From Acetobacter estunensis (GTDB taxonomy: Bacteria; Pseudomonadota; Alphaproteobacteria; Acetobacterales; Acetobacteraceae): DNA of 64,000 nucleotides. The stretch covers positions 53,595-117,594 of the forward strand of contig NZ_WOTH01000007.1 in NCBI RefSeq assembly GCF_011516945.1, given 5' to 3'. Shown here piece by piece: positions 55,327 through 63,865 of the stretch. The translations under genes were made by a program, and so were the position numbers. A model generated the notes under the pieces. That model did no database searches and had not been told where the DNA came from. It was given only the letters and a program-made list of their open reading frames with translations. Positions within the stretch are counted from its first letter, which is position 1. Each line of letters starts with the position of its first letter.

Positions 55327-56097
55327 ATGAGTGAATTACTGAAGATTTCCGGCCTGCACGCCAGCATCGAGACGGAAGGCGGTCCGAAGGAAATCCTGCG
55401 TGGCGTCGATCTGGTGATCCCGCCGGGTGAGGTCCATGCCATCATGGGGCCGAATGGCTGCGGCAAGTCCACGCTGTCCTATGTGCTGGCGGGACGTGAG
55501 GACTACGAAGTCACTGCTGGAGAAGCTCTTTTCAAAGGGCGTGATCTTTTGGAGATGGAGCCGGAAGAACGGGCGGCGGCGGGCGTGTTTCTGGCTTTCC
55601 AGACACCGGTGGAACTTCCGGGTGTGAACAACGCGAATTTCCTGCGCACCGCCGTCAATGCCGTGCGCCGCGCGCGCGGCGAGGCGGAACTGGATGCGGT
55701 GGGCTTTCTCAAAGCCGTGCGTGCCGCGACGAAGAATCTCTCCATGTCGGATGATATGCTCAAGCGCAACGTCAATGTCGGGTTCTCCGGCGGTGAGAAG
55801 AAGCGCAACGAGGTGCTTCAGATGACCATGCTCAAGCCGACACTGGCCATTCTGGATGAAACCGACAGCGGACTGGACGTGGACGCTCTGAAGATCGTAG
55901 CGGAAGGTGTGCAGAACCTGCGCTCCCCGGATTTCTCTGCGCTGGTGATTACGCATCATCAGAAGCTGCTGGATTATCTCGGTCCTGACCGCGTGCATGT
56001 CATGGCCAAGGGACGCATCATCCGCAGTGGTGGGCCGGAACTGGCAAAGCAGATCAATGAGGAAGGCTACACTGCTTTTCTCAAGGAGGCGGCATGA
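55327..56097 (+). CDS. sufC: Fe-S cluster assembly ATPase SufC
   Basis: 256 aa ABC-type ATPase. Walker A is GPNGCGKST near residue 43, the signature is FSGGEKKRNEVLQM near residue 153, and Walker B is LAILDETDSGLD near residue 175. It powers opening of the SufBCD scaffold. A GGGAG site precedes the ATG at 55327; the eight upstream codons are not needed. The stop overlaps the sufD start (ATGA). Confidence 0.97.
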   Translation: MSELLKISGLHASIETEGGPKEILRGVDLVIPPGEVHAIMGPNGCGKSTLSYVLAGREDYEVTAGEALFKGRDLLEMEPEERAAAGVFLAFQTPVELPGVNNANFLRTAVNAVRRARGEAELDAVGFLKAVRAATKNLSMSDDMLKRNVNVGFSGGEKKRNEVLQMTMLKPTLAILDETDSGLDVDALKIVAEGVQNLRSPDFSALVITHHQKLLDYLGPDRVHVMAKGRIIRSGGPELAKQINEEGYTAFLKEAA

Positions 56098-57401
56098 ACG
56101 CCATTACACCGATTTCGCGCGGACTTGCTCCGTTTGAAGGGCGTCTGACGGGCATTACGAACGATGTGCGCGCCGCCGCTGTGGGTGAGCTGGAACGTCT
56201 GGGACTGCCCACGCAGAAGGTGGAAGCGTGGCACTACACCAACCTGCGCGCGCTGTCCGGGCATGCTTTTGCCACGCCGGGAATGGTGGATGAGGGGAAA
56301 GTTACTGCGGCACTTGCTGCGTTGTTTGGCGACACGGAAGCGCTGGCAAAATTGCCGCGGCTTGTGCTGGTGAATGGACGCCTTTCCGCAGCCCATTCCA
56401 CAACACGTCTTCCAGAAGGTGTGTCCTGCACATCCTTTGCCACAACGCAGGATTTCGGAACGCAGTCCGCACCGGACCGTGAGGCGATGGTGGCGCTCAA
56501 CACGGCTCTTGCGGAAGATGGTGTGTGTCTGTCCGTCGGCGCAGGTGTGAAGGCGGGCGCTTTTCTGCTGATTTCCGTGGCGGGGGCCGGCAACGAGGAT
56601 GCTTCGTTCCATCCCCGCCATGCTGTCGCACTTGGTGAAGGTGCTTCGCTGACGTTGTTCGAATTGGCTGTGTCCGTGGAAGATGCCGGTCCGGCCATGT
56701 ATCTTCACAATCCAGTTCTGAGCTGTGACGTGGCGGAAGATGCGCATCTGACGCACGTGAAGGTGCAGGAAGAGGCAGAAAACGCCGTGCATCTGGCGAC
56801 GGTTTACGCCGATGTCGAGCCGCGCGGTTCGTATGACAGTTTCACGCTGGGTCTTGGCGCAGTGCTGGCGCGGCACGAGGTTCACGCAGCCCTGCGGGGT
56901 AGTCACGCGAGTGTGCATGTGAATGGCGCGCAGATTCTAGGCGCACGGCAGGTGGGAGACATCACCAGCGTCATTCTTCACGGTGCGCCGGACGGGATCT
57001 CCCGTCAGACCGTGCGCAATGTGCTGATGGATCATGCGCGTGCCGTGTTTCAGGGCAAGGTGCTGGTCGAGCGCATTGCGCAGAAGACCGACGGGTATCA
57101 GATGAATCAGGCGCTTCTGCTTTCACCCAATGCCGAGATCGACGCCAAGCCTGAGCTGGAAATTTACGCGGATGATGTGAAGTGCAGTCACGGCGCGACG
57201 GTCGGCGCGTTGGATGAAGACCAGCTTTTCTATCTTCGTGCTCGCGGTATTCCTGACGATCAGGCGCGTCGTATGCTGGTCGAGGCGTTTCTCACGGAAA
57301 CCGTGGAGCTTGTGCAGGACGAGGCTGTGCGGGCGTTCCTAATGCAGCGGGTGGAGCGGGCGCTGAAAGCGCGGGTCAGCGCGGGAGAAAAGGCAGCATG
57401 A
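56094..57401 (+). CDS. sufD: Fe-S cluster assembly protein SufD
   Basis: 435 aa, a homologue of SufB without the full cluster-binding set. It forms the SufBCD complex. The N-terminal KVEAWHYTNLRAL segment near residue 43 and the C-terminal DDVKCSHGATVGALDEDQLFYLRARGIP (in pieces, near residue 362) are diagnostic; the His in CSHGAT is part of the SufB-SufD interface. The frame overlaps both sufC and sufS by 4 bases. Confidence 0.95.
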   Translation: MNAITPISRGLAPFEGRLTGITNDVRAAAVGELERLGLPTQKVEAWHYTNLRALSGHAFATPGMVDEGKVTAALAALFGDTEALAKLPRLVLVNGRLSAAHSTTRLPEGVSCTSFATTQDFGTQSAPDREAMVALNTALAEDGVCLSVGAGVKAGAFLLISVAGAGNEDASFHPRHAVALGEGASLTLFELAVSVEDAGPAMYLHNPVLSCDVAEDAHLTHVKVQEEAENAVHLATVYADVEPRGSYDSFTLGLGAVLARHEVHAALRGSHASVHVNGAQILGARQVGDITSVILHGAPDGISRQTVRNVLMDHARAVFQGKVLVERIAQKTDGYQMNQALLLSPNAEIDAKPELEIYADDVKCSHGATVGALDEDQLFYLRARGIPDDQARRMLVEAFLTETVELVQDEAVRAFLMQRVERALKARVSAGEKAA

Positions 57402-58645
57402 ACATGGCTCCTCACGACACACTGACCCGCGCCGATCTGTCGCATCTGCGGGCGCAGTTTCCGATCCTGTCCGAGAAAGTGCATGGCAAGCCGCTGGTGT
57501 TTCTCGACAGCGCGGCTTCGGCGCAGAAGCCGGATGTTGTGATCGACGCCATGAGTACGATGATGCGTACGCAGTATGCGAACATTCATCGTGGTCTGCA
57601 CTGGATGAGTGAGCGGGCGACCGAGGCGTATGAAAGCGCACGCACGCGGGTGGGTGAGTTTCTTGGTGCCTCTTCCCGCGAAGAGATCGTGTTCACGCGC
57701 AACAGCACCGAAGCCATCAATTTGGTGGCGTATTCGTTTGGCTCTCTGCTGAAGCCGGGGCAGGCGGTGTTGATCTCCGAGATGGAGCATCACGCCAATC
57801 TTGTGCCGTGGCAGATGCTGCGTGATCGGGTGGGTATCGAACTGCGTGTGGCTCCGATCACGGATACGGGCGATCTGGATCTTGAGGCGTATGGTCGTCT
57901 GCTGTCGGACGGCAAGGTGGCGCTTGTGGCCATCACGCATATGTCCAACGTGCTGGGCACGGTGACGCCGGCGGAGCAGCTTGTCGCGATGGCGCATGAC
58001 GCTGGCGCGAAAATCCTGCTTGATGGTAGCCAGGCGGTCGTGCATCGCAAGGTCAATGTCGCGGAACTCGGTGCGGATTTCTACACGTTTACGGGGCACA
58101 AACTCTATGGGCCCACGGGTATCGGGGTGCTGTGGGCGCGACGCGAACTGCTCGACGCCATGCCGCCGTTCCTCGGCGGAGGCGACATGATTTCGTCTGT
58201 CACGTTCGAAGCCTCCACATGGGCGCCGGTTCCCGCAAAGTTCGAGGCGGGTACACCGGCCATCGTGGAAGCGGTAGGGCTGGGCACGGCCATCGACTGG
58301 GTGGAAAATATCGGGTTTGAGGCCATTGGCGCGCATGAGGCAACGCTGACGGCGCACGCGTTGAAGGTTCTGCCGGACGTGCCCGGTCTGAACATTGTCG
58401 GACGTCCGAAGGAACGGGGCGGGGTGGTATCGTTCACGATGGACGATGTGCACCCGCACGACATTGCGACGCTGCTTGACCGCAATGGCATTGCGGTCCG
58501 CGCGGGTCATCACTGTGCCGAACCGCTGATGCGTCGGTTGGAGCTGACGGCCACGGCGCGCGCCAGTTTCGGCGTCTACACCACTCAGGCGGAGATCGAT
58601 GTGCTGGCGCAGACGCTCACGCGTATCCGTTCGTTCTTCGTGTAA
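57398..58645 (+). CDS. sufS: Cysteine desulfurase SufS
   Basis: 415 aa, class V aminotransferase fold. It takes sulfur from cysteine to give alanine plus persulfide for cluster assembly. The start region reads HGKPLVFLDSAASAQKP. The PLP lysine lies in FTGHKLYGPTGIG near residue 230, and the acceptor Cys lies in RAGHHCAEPLMRRL near residue 370, the group II type. Its start overlaps sufD (ATGA). SufU, the sulfur acceptor, is encoded 9 bases on. Confidence 0.97.
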   Translation: MNMAPHDTLTRADLSHLRAQFPILSEKVHGKPLVFLDSAASAQKPDVVIDAMSTMMRTQYANIHRGLHWMSERATEAYESARTRVGEFLGASSREEIVFTRNSTEAINLVAYSFGSLLKPGQAVLISEMEHHANLVPWQMLRDRVGIELRVAPITDTGDLDLEAYGRLLSDGKVALVAITHMSNVLGTVTPAEQLVAMAHDAGAKILLDGSQAVVHRKVNVAELGADFYTFTGHKLYGPTGIGVLWARRELLDAMPPFLGGGDMISSVTFEASTWAPVPAKFEAGTPAIVEAVGLGTAIDWVENIGFEAIGAHEATLTAHALKVLPDVPGLNIVGRPKERGGVVSFTMDDVHPHDIATLLDRNGIAVRAGHHCAEPLMRRLELTATARASFGVYTTQAEIDVLAQTLTRIRSFFV

Positions 58646-58654
58646 GGCGCTGCC

Positions 58655-59092
58655 ATGCTGAACGTGGTGGATCTTTATGGTGAGCAGATCGTGCAGCGGG
58701 CGCGAAAGCCTTTGTTCGCAGGTGTGACGGAAAAAGCTACGGGAACGGCGCAGGGGAGCAATCCGATGTGCGGGGACCGGGTGAAACTCTCGCTCCGTGC
58801 GACCGATGCGTGCATTGCCGAGATCCGGCATCAGACACGCGGCTGCGCCATCTGTATGGCTTCGGCCGATCTGATGGCCCAGACCGTGGTCGGACAATCA
58901 CCTGCGAAGGCTCTTGAACTGGCAGCAAGGTTTTCCAATATGCTGGAAAACGGCTCCACGGAAGAAGAGGCCCATGAAAGTGCGGTTCTGCCGCCAGCTC
59001 TTGAGGTCTTCCTGCCACTGAAATCACACCGTTCCCGCGTGCGGTGTGCCACACTGCCCTGGACGGCGCTGGGGGAGGCGCTCACGCAATGA
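58655..59092 (+). CDS. sufU: SufU-type sulfur transfer/scaffold protein
   Basis: 145 aa, IscU-fold. The three conserved Cys occur in NPMCGDR (residue 39), GCAICMAS (residues about 64-67) and VRCATLPW near residue 128, together with Asp41. The SufU-specific insertion between the second and third Cys is present. In SUF operons lacking SufE, SufU takes sulfur from SufS. The stop overlaps sufT (ATGA). Confidence 0.93.
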   Translation: MLNVVDLYGEQIVQRARKPLFAGVTEKATGTAQGSNPMCGDRVKLSLRATDACIAEIRHQTRGCAICMASADLMAQTVVGQSPAKALELAARFSNMLENGSTEEEAHESAVLPPALEVFLPLKSHRSRVRCATLPWTALGEALTQ

Positions 59093-59541
59093 CGGAATCC
59101 GATACCATTCACACCGAGGCGGCCACTTCGGCAGAAACCCAGACGACGTCTGAGCCTGTCGCAACGGGGCCAGCGGATACGGCAACGCCGAAGGTGGCGC
59201 ATTGGACGCCCGAGGGAGAAGTGGCGCCCACAACCGACGTCCCATCAGAGGATGCGGTGATCGAGGCGATCTCAACCGTGCATGATCCTGAGATTCCGGT
59301 GAATATTTATGAACTCGGCCTGATCTATGCGATCGAATTGCACGATGACGGACGGGTGAAAGTCGAAATGACGCTGACGGCTCCCAACTGTCCGAGCGCG
59401 CAGGAATTACCTGCTGCGGTGAAGGATGCTGTCGAGAAAATCCCCGGTGTCACGTCTGCGGATGTCGATGTGGTGTGGGATCCACCGTGGGATATGTCTC
59501 GCATGAGCGATGAAGCCCGTCTTGCTCTGAACATGTTCTGA
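59089..59541 (+). CDS. sufT: SufT-like DUF59 (MIP18) protein
   Basis: 150 aa. The first 50 residues are Thr/Ala/Glu-rich and disordered. The DUF59 domain spans about 52-150: VHDPEIPVNIYELGLIYAIEL, LTAPNCPSAQELP (the conserved Cys) and VWDPPWDMSRMSDEAR. SufT helps Fe-S maturation, especially at high demand. It is translationally coupled to sufU and followed 16 bases later by the A-type carrier gene. Confidence 0.93.
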   Translation: MTESDTIHTEAATSAETQTTSEPVATGPADTATPKVAHWTPEGEVAPTTDVPSEDAVIEAISTVHDPEIPVNIYELGLIYAIELHDDGRVKVEMTLTAPNCPSAQELPAAVKDAVEKIPGVTSADVDVVWDPPWDMSRMSDEARLALNMF

Positions 59542-59557
59542 TCTGGAAGGACGGACA

Positions 59558-59941
59558 ATGACCACGCAGCCAATCACCGAACAGACCGCCCCGCGTCCCG
59601 TGCGTGAACTGCCGCCTGTCATGACACTTTCGGAGGCTGCAGCATCCCGTCTGCGCACGCTTTATGCTGGCGCGAATGCGGGCCAGCTTCTGCGTATTTC
59701 CGTCTCGACCAAGGGGTGTTCCGGCCATGCCTACGATATGGCGTTTGTGCCTGAAGCGGGGGAAGCGGGCGATGAACGTGTAACGGACAAAGGTGTTACC
59801 GTTCTGATCGACCGCAGGGCGATCCTTTTTCTCATCGGCTCTCAGATGGATTACCGTACGAGCGATCTCGAATCCGGCTTTGTGTTCGAGAACCCGAACG
59901 AGAAAGGTCGGTGCGGCTGCGGTCAGAGCTTTCACGTCTGA
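59558..59941 (+). CDS. sufA: A-type Fe-S carrier (SufA/IscA family)
   Basis: 127 aa. The HesB/IscA fold is shown by LRISVSTKGCSGHAYDM near residue 44 (first Cys) and the C-terminal pair in GRCGCGQSF near residue 119, giving the three cluster-binding cysteines. It hands clusters to apo-proteins. Last gene of the SUF operon; it ends 4 bases before the stop of the convergent dinB. Confidence 0.93.
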   Translation: MTTQPITEQTAPRPVRELPPVMTLSEAAASRLRTLYAGANAGQLLRISVSTKGCSGHAYDMAFVPEAGEAGDERVTDKGVTVLIDRRAILFLIGSQMDYRTSDLESGFVFENPNEKGRCGCGQSFHV

Positions 59942-59945
59942 AAGA

Positions 59946-61262
59946 TTAGCTGTCCAGCGCGCGACCGCGTTTGATGGCATCGCGCCCAAAGCGGGAGCGC
60001 AGCGTGTCGATGGCTTTCTGCATCGCGACGCGATCGACGGATCGTGCGTCGGCCAGATCCTGTGGATCGGCGGCGTCCAGTGGCGCTACGCCGTTTGAGC
60101 CGATGCCGAGAAGCCGGAAAGCCTGTGTGCCGGTTTCGGGGCGTAGCAGTTCGCGCCCAGCCTGAAACAGTCGATCGGGCAGCACCGTGGGCGAATGCAG
60201 CCGTGCCGCGCGGGTGCGTGTCTGAAAATCTCCTGTACGCAGCTTGAGCGAGACGCCGGTGGCCGAGACCTCCTTACGGCGCAGGCGCATGGCCAACTGC
60301 TCGCACAGTTTCCACAGTTCGCGTTCCAGAATGACCGGATCGCGGATATCGCGCTCGAATGTGACTTCCGAACTGACGGATTTTACCGGGTGGTGGGGCG
60401 TAACACGGTGTCGGTCTTCGCCACGGGCACGGGCGAGCAACTCGGCTCCACGTGGCCCAAGGCGTCGCACGGCTTCGTCCAATGTCAGGGCGGCAATCGC
60501 GCCCAGCCGCGTCAGGCCGAGACGATGAAGGCTTTGTTCCTGTGCCTTGCCGATGCCGGGAAGAATGCGAACGGGCTTGTCGGCCAGCCATTCCCGCGCT
60601 TCCCGTCCGATGACGCCGAACCCGCGCGGCTTGTCCAGCCCGGCGGCCAGCTTGGCCATCAGGGGATTGGCCGCCAGCCCGATGGAAATGGTCACGCCCA
60701 GTTCCCGTTCAACCTTGAGCGCGAGTCGCGCGAGTACGACGCAGGCGGGCGCTCCATGAAGCTGGCGTGTGCCTGAGAGATCGAGCAGCGCTTCGTCGAT
60801 CGAGCGGATTTCAACCAGTGGAGTGAGATCGCGCATCAGGGTGCGGATGTGTTCCGCCACCCTGCGATAAGCCGCCATATCTGGAGGAAGGATGATGGCG
60901 TCGGGGCACAGGGCTCGGGCCTGTCGCATGGGCATGGCCGAACGCGCCCCGCTCAGACGCGCGATGTAACAGGCTGTGCTGACGACGCCCCGGTCCCCGA
61001 TACCGCCCACGAGAAGCGGTTTTCCCGCCAGTTCGGGACGGCGTTGCTTCTCCACGCTGGCGAAGAAAGCGTCGCAGTCCATGTGAGCGATGGTCAGCTG
61101 CGTGAGGTCAGGGTGGGAAACAAGTCGCCGGGAGCCGCAGACAGGACAGCGGCTGGGTGGAACTGGGGAATCTGGCCAGAACAGGTCCGGGCAGTCCCGG
61201 CACAGAATAGGGTGGGGGGCTTCGGTCAGCCGCGAATCTCCTCGGCAGTGTTCCAGAGCCAT
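59946..61262 (-). CDS. dinB: DNA polymerase IV with N-terminal zinc ribbon
   Basis: 438 aa. Residues 21-42 form a zinc ribbon (CRDC ... CPVC) placed before the polymerase domain. The Y-family core begins IAHMDCDAFFASVEK near residue 60 and has the metal triad region SIDEALLDLSG near residue 155. A little-finger domain follows. It performs error-prone bypass of DNA lesions. The start at 61262 overlaps the ROK kinase gene by 37 bases; a start nearer the ribbon is not available as ATG. SOS boxes were not evident in the coding overlap. Confidence 0.9.
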   Translation of the reverse strand: MALEHCRGDSRLTEAPHPILCRDCPDLFWPDSPVPPSRCPVCGSRRLVSHPDLTQLTIAHMDCDAFFASVEKQRRPELAGKPLLVGGIGDRGVVSTACYIARLSGARSAMPMRQARALCPDAIILPPDMAAYRRVAEHIRTLMRDLTPLVEIRSIDEALLDLSGTRQLHGAPACVVLARLALKVERELGVTISIGLAANPLMAKLAAGLDKPRGFGVIGREAREWLADKPVRILPGIGKAQEQSLHRLGLTRLGAIAALTLDEAVRRLGPRGAELLARARGEDRHRVTPHHPVKSVSSEVTFERDIRDPVILERELWKLCEQLAMRLRRKEVSATGVSLKLRTGDFQTRTRAARLHSPTVLPDRLFQAGRELLRPETGTQAFRLLGIGSNGVAPLDAADPQDLADARSVDRVAMQKAIDTLRSRFGRDAIKRGRALDS

Positions 61263-62155
61263 GCGGCTCCCCTGACTCCTGAACTGTCCCCGTGCTTGTG
61301 CACAAGCAGTTCCGTGCGGCATTCCGGCGTGATGATGTGCCGAGAGAGCAGGGGCGGCACCCGAGCGAGCGTTTTCTTGAGGTTGGAAACACCGCCACCG
61401 AACACGATGGCGTCCGGGTCAAGGAAGTTGATGAACAGGGCGCAGGCGCGAGCAAGGTGATCGACATAGCGGTCGAGTGCCTTCTGTGCACGCACGTCAC
61501 CATTATCGGCAGCGTCCTCTATGCCATGGGCATTGCGCTCACCTTCGCCTTTCCATGATGCGGCCAGCGCCGGACCGCAGAGGAATCGCTCAAGACAGCC
61601 TTCATTGCCGCAGAAACAGCGCGGCAGTGGGAACTCGTCGGCACGGACCCACGGCAGGGGAATATGCCCGCATTCACCGGCAAGATGGTTGGGGCCGGGG
61701 ACGAGGCGACCATCGACCACGATCCCGCCGCCCATACCGGACCCGATGATGATGCCCAGCACCACCGGACGTCCGGCTGCGGCTCCATCGGTGGCTTCCG
61801 ACAACGCGAAGCAGTTGGCGTCGTTTTCAATGCGGATAAGCCGCTTGGTCACTTCGGGAAGGTCACGCGCGAAGGGCTTGCCGTTCAGCCATGTGGCATT
61901 GGCATTCTTCACCAGTCCATCGCTGGCATTGATCGAACCGGGAATACCCACTCCCAAGGGGGGGCGCTCACCCATGGAGCCGATACCCAGTTCTGCGACT
62001 GCCGAATCCGTCAGATCACGGATGGCGGCCATCATGGGCTCGTAGGCACCGGGATTGGGTGTGCGGCGGCGGAGGATGATATTGCCCGCGTGATCCAGCG
62101 CGGCGATCTCGATCTTTGTGGCGCCGAGGTCAATTCCAAGACGGATGATATTCAT
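61226..62155 (-). CDS. ROK-family sugar kinase
   Basis: 309 aa. Features are the ATP phosphate loop LGIDLGATKIEIA near residue 6, the sugar-binding region GIPGSINASDG and ENDANCFALSE, GSGMGGGIVVDG near residue 134 and the zinc motif CFCGNEGCLE near residue 182, preceded by the His of ECGHIPLP. This zinc-containing pattern fits bacterial fructokinase (Mak) or glucokinase/N-acetylglucosamine kinase; sequence does not separate them. Start at 62155 was chosen because the 12 upstream residues are not family-like. It is upstream of dinB. Confidence 0.9.
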   Translation of the reverse strand: MNIIRLGIDLGATKIEIAALDHAGNIILRRRTPNPGAYEPMMAAIRDLTDSAVAELGIGSMGERPPLGVGIPGSINASDGLVKNANATWLNGKPFARDLPEVTKRLIRIENDANCFALSEATDGAAAGRPVVLGIIIGSGMGGGIVVDGRLVPGPNHLAGECGHIPLPWVRADEFPLPRCFCGNEGCLERFLCGPALAASWKGEGERNAHGIEDAADNGDVRAQKALDRYVDHLARACALFINFLDPDAIVFGGGVSNLKKTLARVPPLLSRHIITPECRTELLVHKHGDSSGVRGAAWLWNTAEEIRG

Positions 62156-62291
62156 GTTAGCGGTGCATCCCCTGTCGTCACGCAGGGACACCTCAACCTC
62201 ATCTGGACGAAACGCTCAAGATGTTAACGAATTTTCCGTTGCATGAGAGGGTGTCGTGGAAAGCAGGTAAACACGGGAAGGGAAGAGCGAC

Positions 62292-62534
62292 GTGAGCGAG
62301 ACAGTGCTTGATGTACGGGGGTTCAACTGCCCTCTTCCGGTGCTCAAGGCCAACCGTGCGTTGCGTGAGCTTGGTGCCGGAGACAGTCTGCGGGTGCTGG
62401 CGACGGATCGTGCGTCGGTTTCTGATTTTCGCTCGTTCTGCAAGGAGACCGGTCATGCTCTTGTCGCATTCGGGGAAGAAGGTGACGTTCTGTCTTTCGT
62501 GATCCGCAAGAAGGCGGACCCTGTGGAGGGCTGA
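62292..62534 (+). CDS. tusA: TusA-like sulfurtransferase
   Basis: 80 aa from a GTG start at 62292 preceded by GGAAGAG. It contains the TusA/SirA/YedF fingerprint VLDVRGFNCPLPVLKANRAL with the active Cys13. TusA proteins relay sulfur from a cysteine desulfurase to tRNA thiolation or molybdenum cofactor. The sulfur source here could be SufS. It is a single gene with a following hairpin. Confidence 0.93.
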   Translation: MSETVLDVRGFNCPLPVLKANRALRELGAGDSLRVLATDRASVSDFRSFCKETGHALVAFGEEGDVLSFVIRKKADPVEG

Positions 62535-62556
62535 TGCCGCTGTGCCACGGCGCGGC

Positions 62557-62575
62557 GGAAAACTGGCGGTTTTCC
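62557..62575 (+). terminator. Terminator of tusA
   Basis: GGAAAAC (62557-62563) and GTTTTCC (62569-62575) pair perfectly around a 5-nt loop, 22 bases past tusA. Confidence 0.6.
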
Positions 62576-62673
62576 TAATTCCGGAGCGTGTTCGCGCGTC
62601 TTGCGGACTTGGCAGGATGGGACACGCGGGGTAAGGGCAGCGGCTTGATGAGCGATGAGGAGGCCATTCTGAC

Positions 62674-62904
62674 ATGACAGGCGATATTGCTTCGCTGTCC
62701 TTTGAGGACGCCCTCACCGAACTTGAGCGGATCGTTCGCGGTCTTGAAGGTGGCCAACTCAAGCTCGAAGAGGCCATCGCATCGTATGAACGTGGTGCCG
62801 CCCTGCGCGCGCATTGCGAGAACAAGCTGCGCGAAGCGGAAGAGCGCGTGCAGGCCATTGTCCGGCGGGCTGACGGCACGCTGGAGACCAGGAACGTGGA
62901 TTGA
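62674..62904 (+). CDS. xseB: Exodeoxyribonuclease VII small subunit
   Basis: 76 aa. SFEDALTELERIVRGLEGGQLKLEEAIASYERG (read in pieces) is the conserved helical body of XseB. It joins XseA to form the single-strand exonuclease. xseA is not in the window. It is first in the xseB-ispA-dxs arrangement found across proteobacteria. The stop overlaps the possible TTG start of ispA. Confidence 0.95.
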   Translation: MTGDIASLSFEDALTELERIVRGLEGGQLKLEEAIASYERGAALRAHCENKLREAEERVQAIVRRADGTLETRNVD

Positions 62905-62912
62905 AGTTCGTC

Positions 62913-63860
62913 ATGACCAACGTCGGCGCAAGCCAAAGCCCCGCCTCGTCCGAAAGCGTCTCCGACGCGCTGCGCGCCTCTCTTAAAACGCGGGCAGCCG
63001 CTGTGGAGAGCATGCTTGAGCGGCTGATTCCGCGTGTGGACGGACCCGAGGCACGCTTGATCGACGCTATGCGTTACGCGACACTGGGCGGTGGTAAACG
63101 TCTGCGTGGGTATCTCGTCGCGGAAGTGGCAAACCTGTTTGGTGGCGACGATACGCAGGCTGCAGAGCGCGCCTATCGTGCTGCGGCCTCTGTCGAGATG
63201 CTGCATGCCTATTCGCTGGTGCATGACGATCTTCCTGCCATGGACGATGACGATCTGCGCCGTGGCCAGCCTTCCACGCATCGCAAATTCGATGAGGCGA
63301 CGGCCATTCTGGCGGGCGACGCCCTTCAGACCCGCGCTTTTGAAGTGCTGGCGGAGACCGCGACTCATCCTGACGCCGCCGTGCGTGTGGAGCTTGTGCT
63401 GGAATTGGCGCGGGCTTCCGGTGCGGCTGGTATGGTCGGTGGGCAGATGATCGACATGGAAGGCGAGGGACGGTCGCTTTCGCTTGAGGAAGTGAGCCAT
63501 CTGCACGCGCTCAAGACGGGTTGCCTGATCCGCTATTCCGCTGAAGCGGGAGCGATTCTGGGTAAGGCGAGCGCGGATGAGCGCCGTCGGATCGTGGAAT
63601 ATGGCCGTGATATTGGCGCGGCGTTCCAGATTGCCGATGACGTGCTGGATGCCACGGCCAGCGAAGAAGAACTGGGCAAGACCGCCGGTAAGGATCTGGC
63701 GGCCGAGAAGTCGACCTTTGTGGCACTCCTTGGCATTGACGGCGCTCGGGATGCGGCGAATCAGCTTGCGCAACGCGCCTGCGATGTTCTGGACGTCTTT
63801 GGAAACAAGGCTGACCGACTGCGCGATCTGGCGCGTTACGTTGTCGAGCGCAGGAGCTGA
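62913..63860 (+). CDS. ispA: Polyprenyl synthetase, farnesyl diphosphate synthase
   Basis: 315 aa from ATG 62913; TTG at 62901 would overlap the xseB stop by 4 bases. It condenses isopentenyl and dimethylallyl/geranyl diphosphates. The first Asp-rich motif is VHDDLPAMDDDDLRRG near residue 104, with the preceding GGGKRLRG near residue 65. The second is FQIADDVLDATAS near residue 241. Short-chain specificity is suggested by the Tyr-Ser pair five residues before the first motif (HAYSLVHDD). dxs follows after 5 bases. Confidence 0.95.
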   Translation: MTNVGASQSPASSESVSDALRASLKTRAAAVESMLERLIPRVDGPEARLIDAMRYATLGGGKRLRGYLVAEVANLFGGDDTQAAERAYRAAASVEMLHAYSLVHDDLPAMDDDDLRRGQPSTHRKFDEATAILAGDALQTRAFEVLAETATHPDAAVRVELVLELARASGAAGMVGGQMIDMEGEGRSLSLEEVSHLHALKTGCLIRYSAEAGAILGKASADERRRIVEYGRDIGAAFQIADDVLDATASEEELGKTAGKDLAAEKSTFVALLGIDGARDAANQLAQRACDVLDVFGNKADRLRDLARYVVERRS

Positions 63861-63865
63861 GAGAA

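Noticed and set aside
57260..58897. 545-codon minus-strand ORF opposite sufS
   Set aside because: It is an Arg/His-rich antisense frame of sufD-sufS-sufU; the plus-strand genes have clear motifs.
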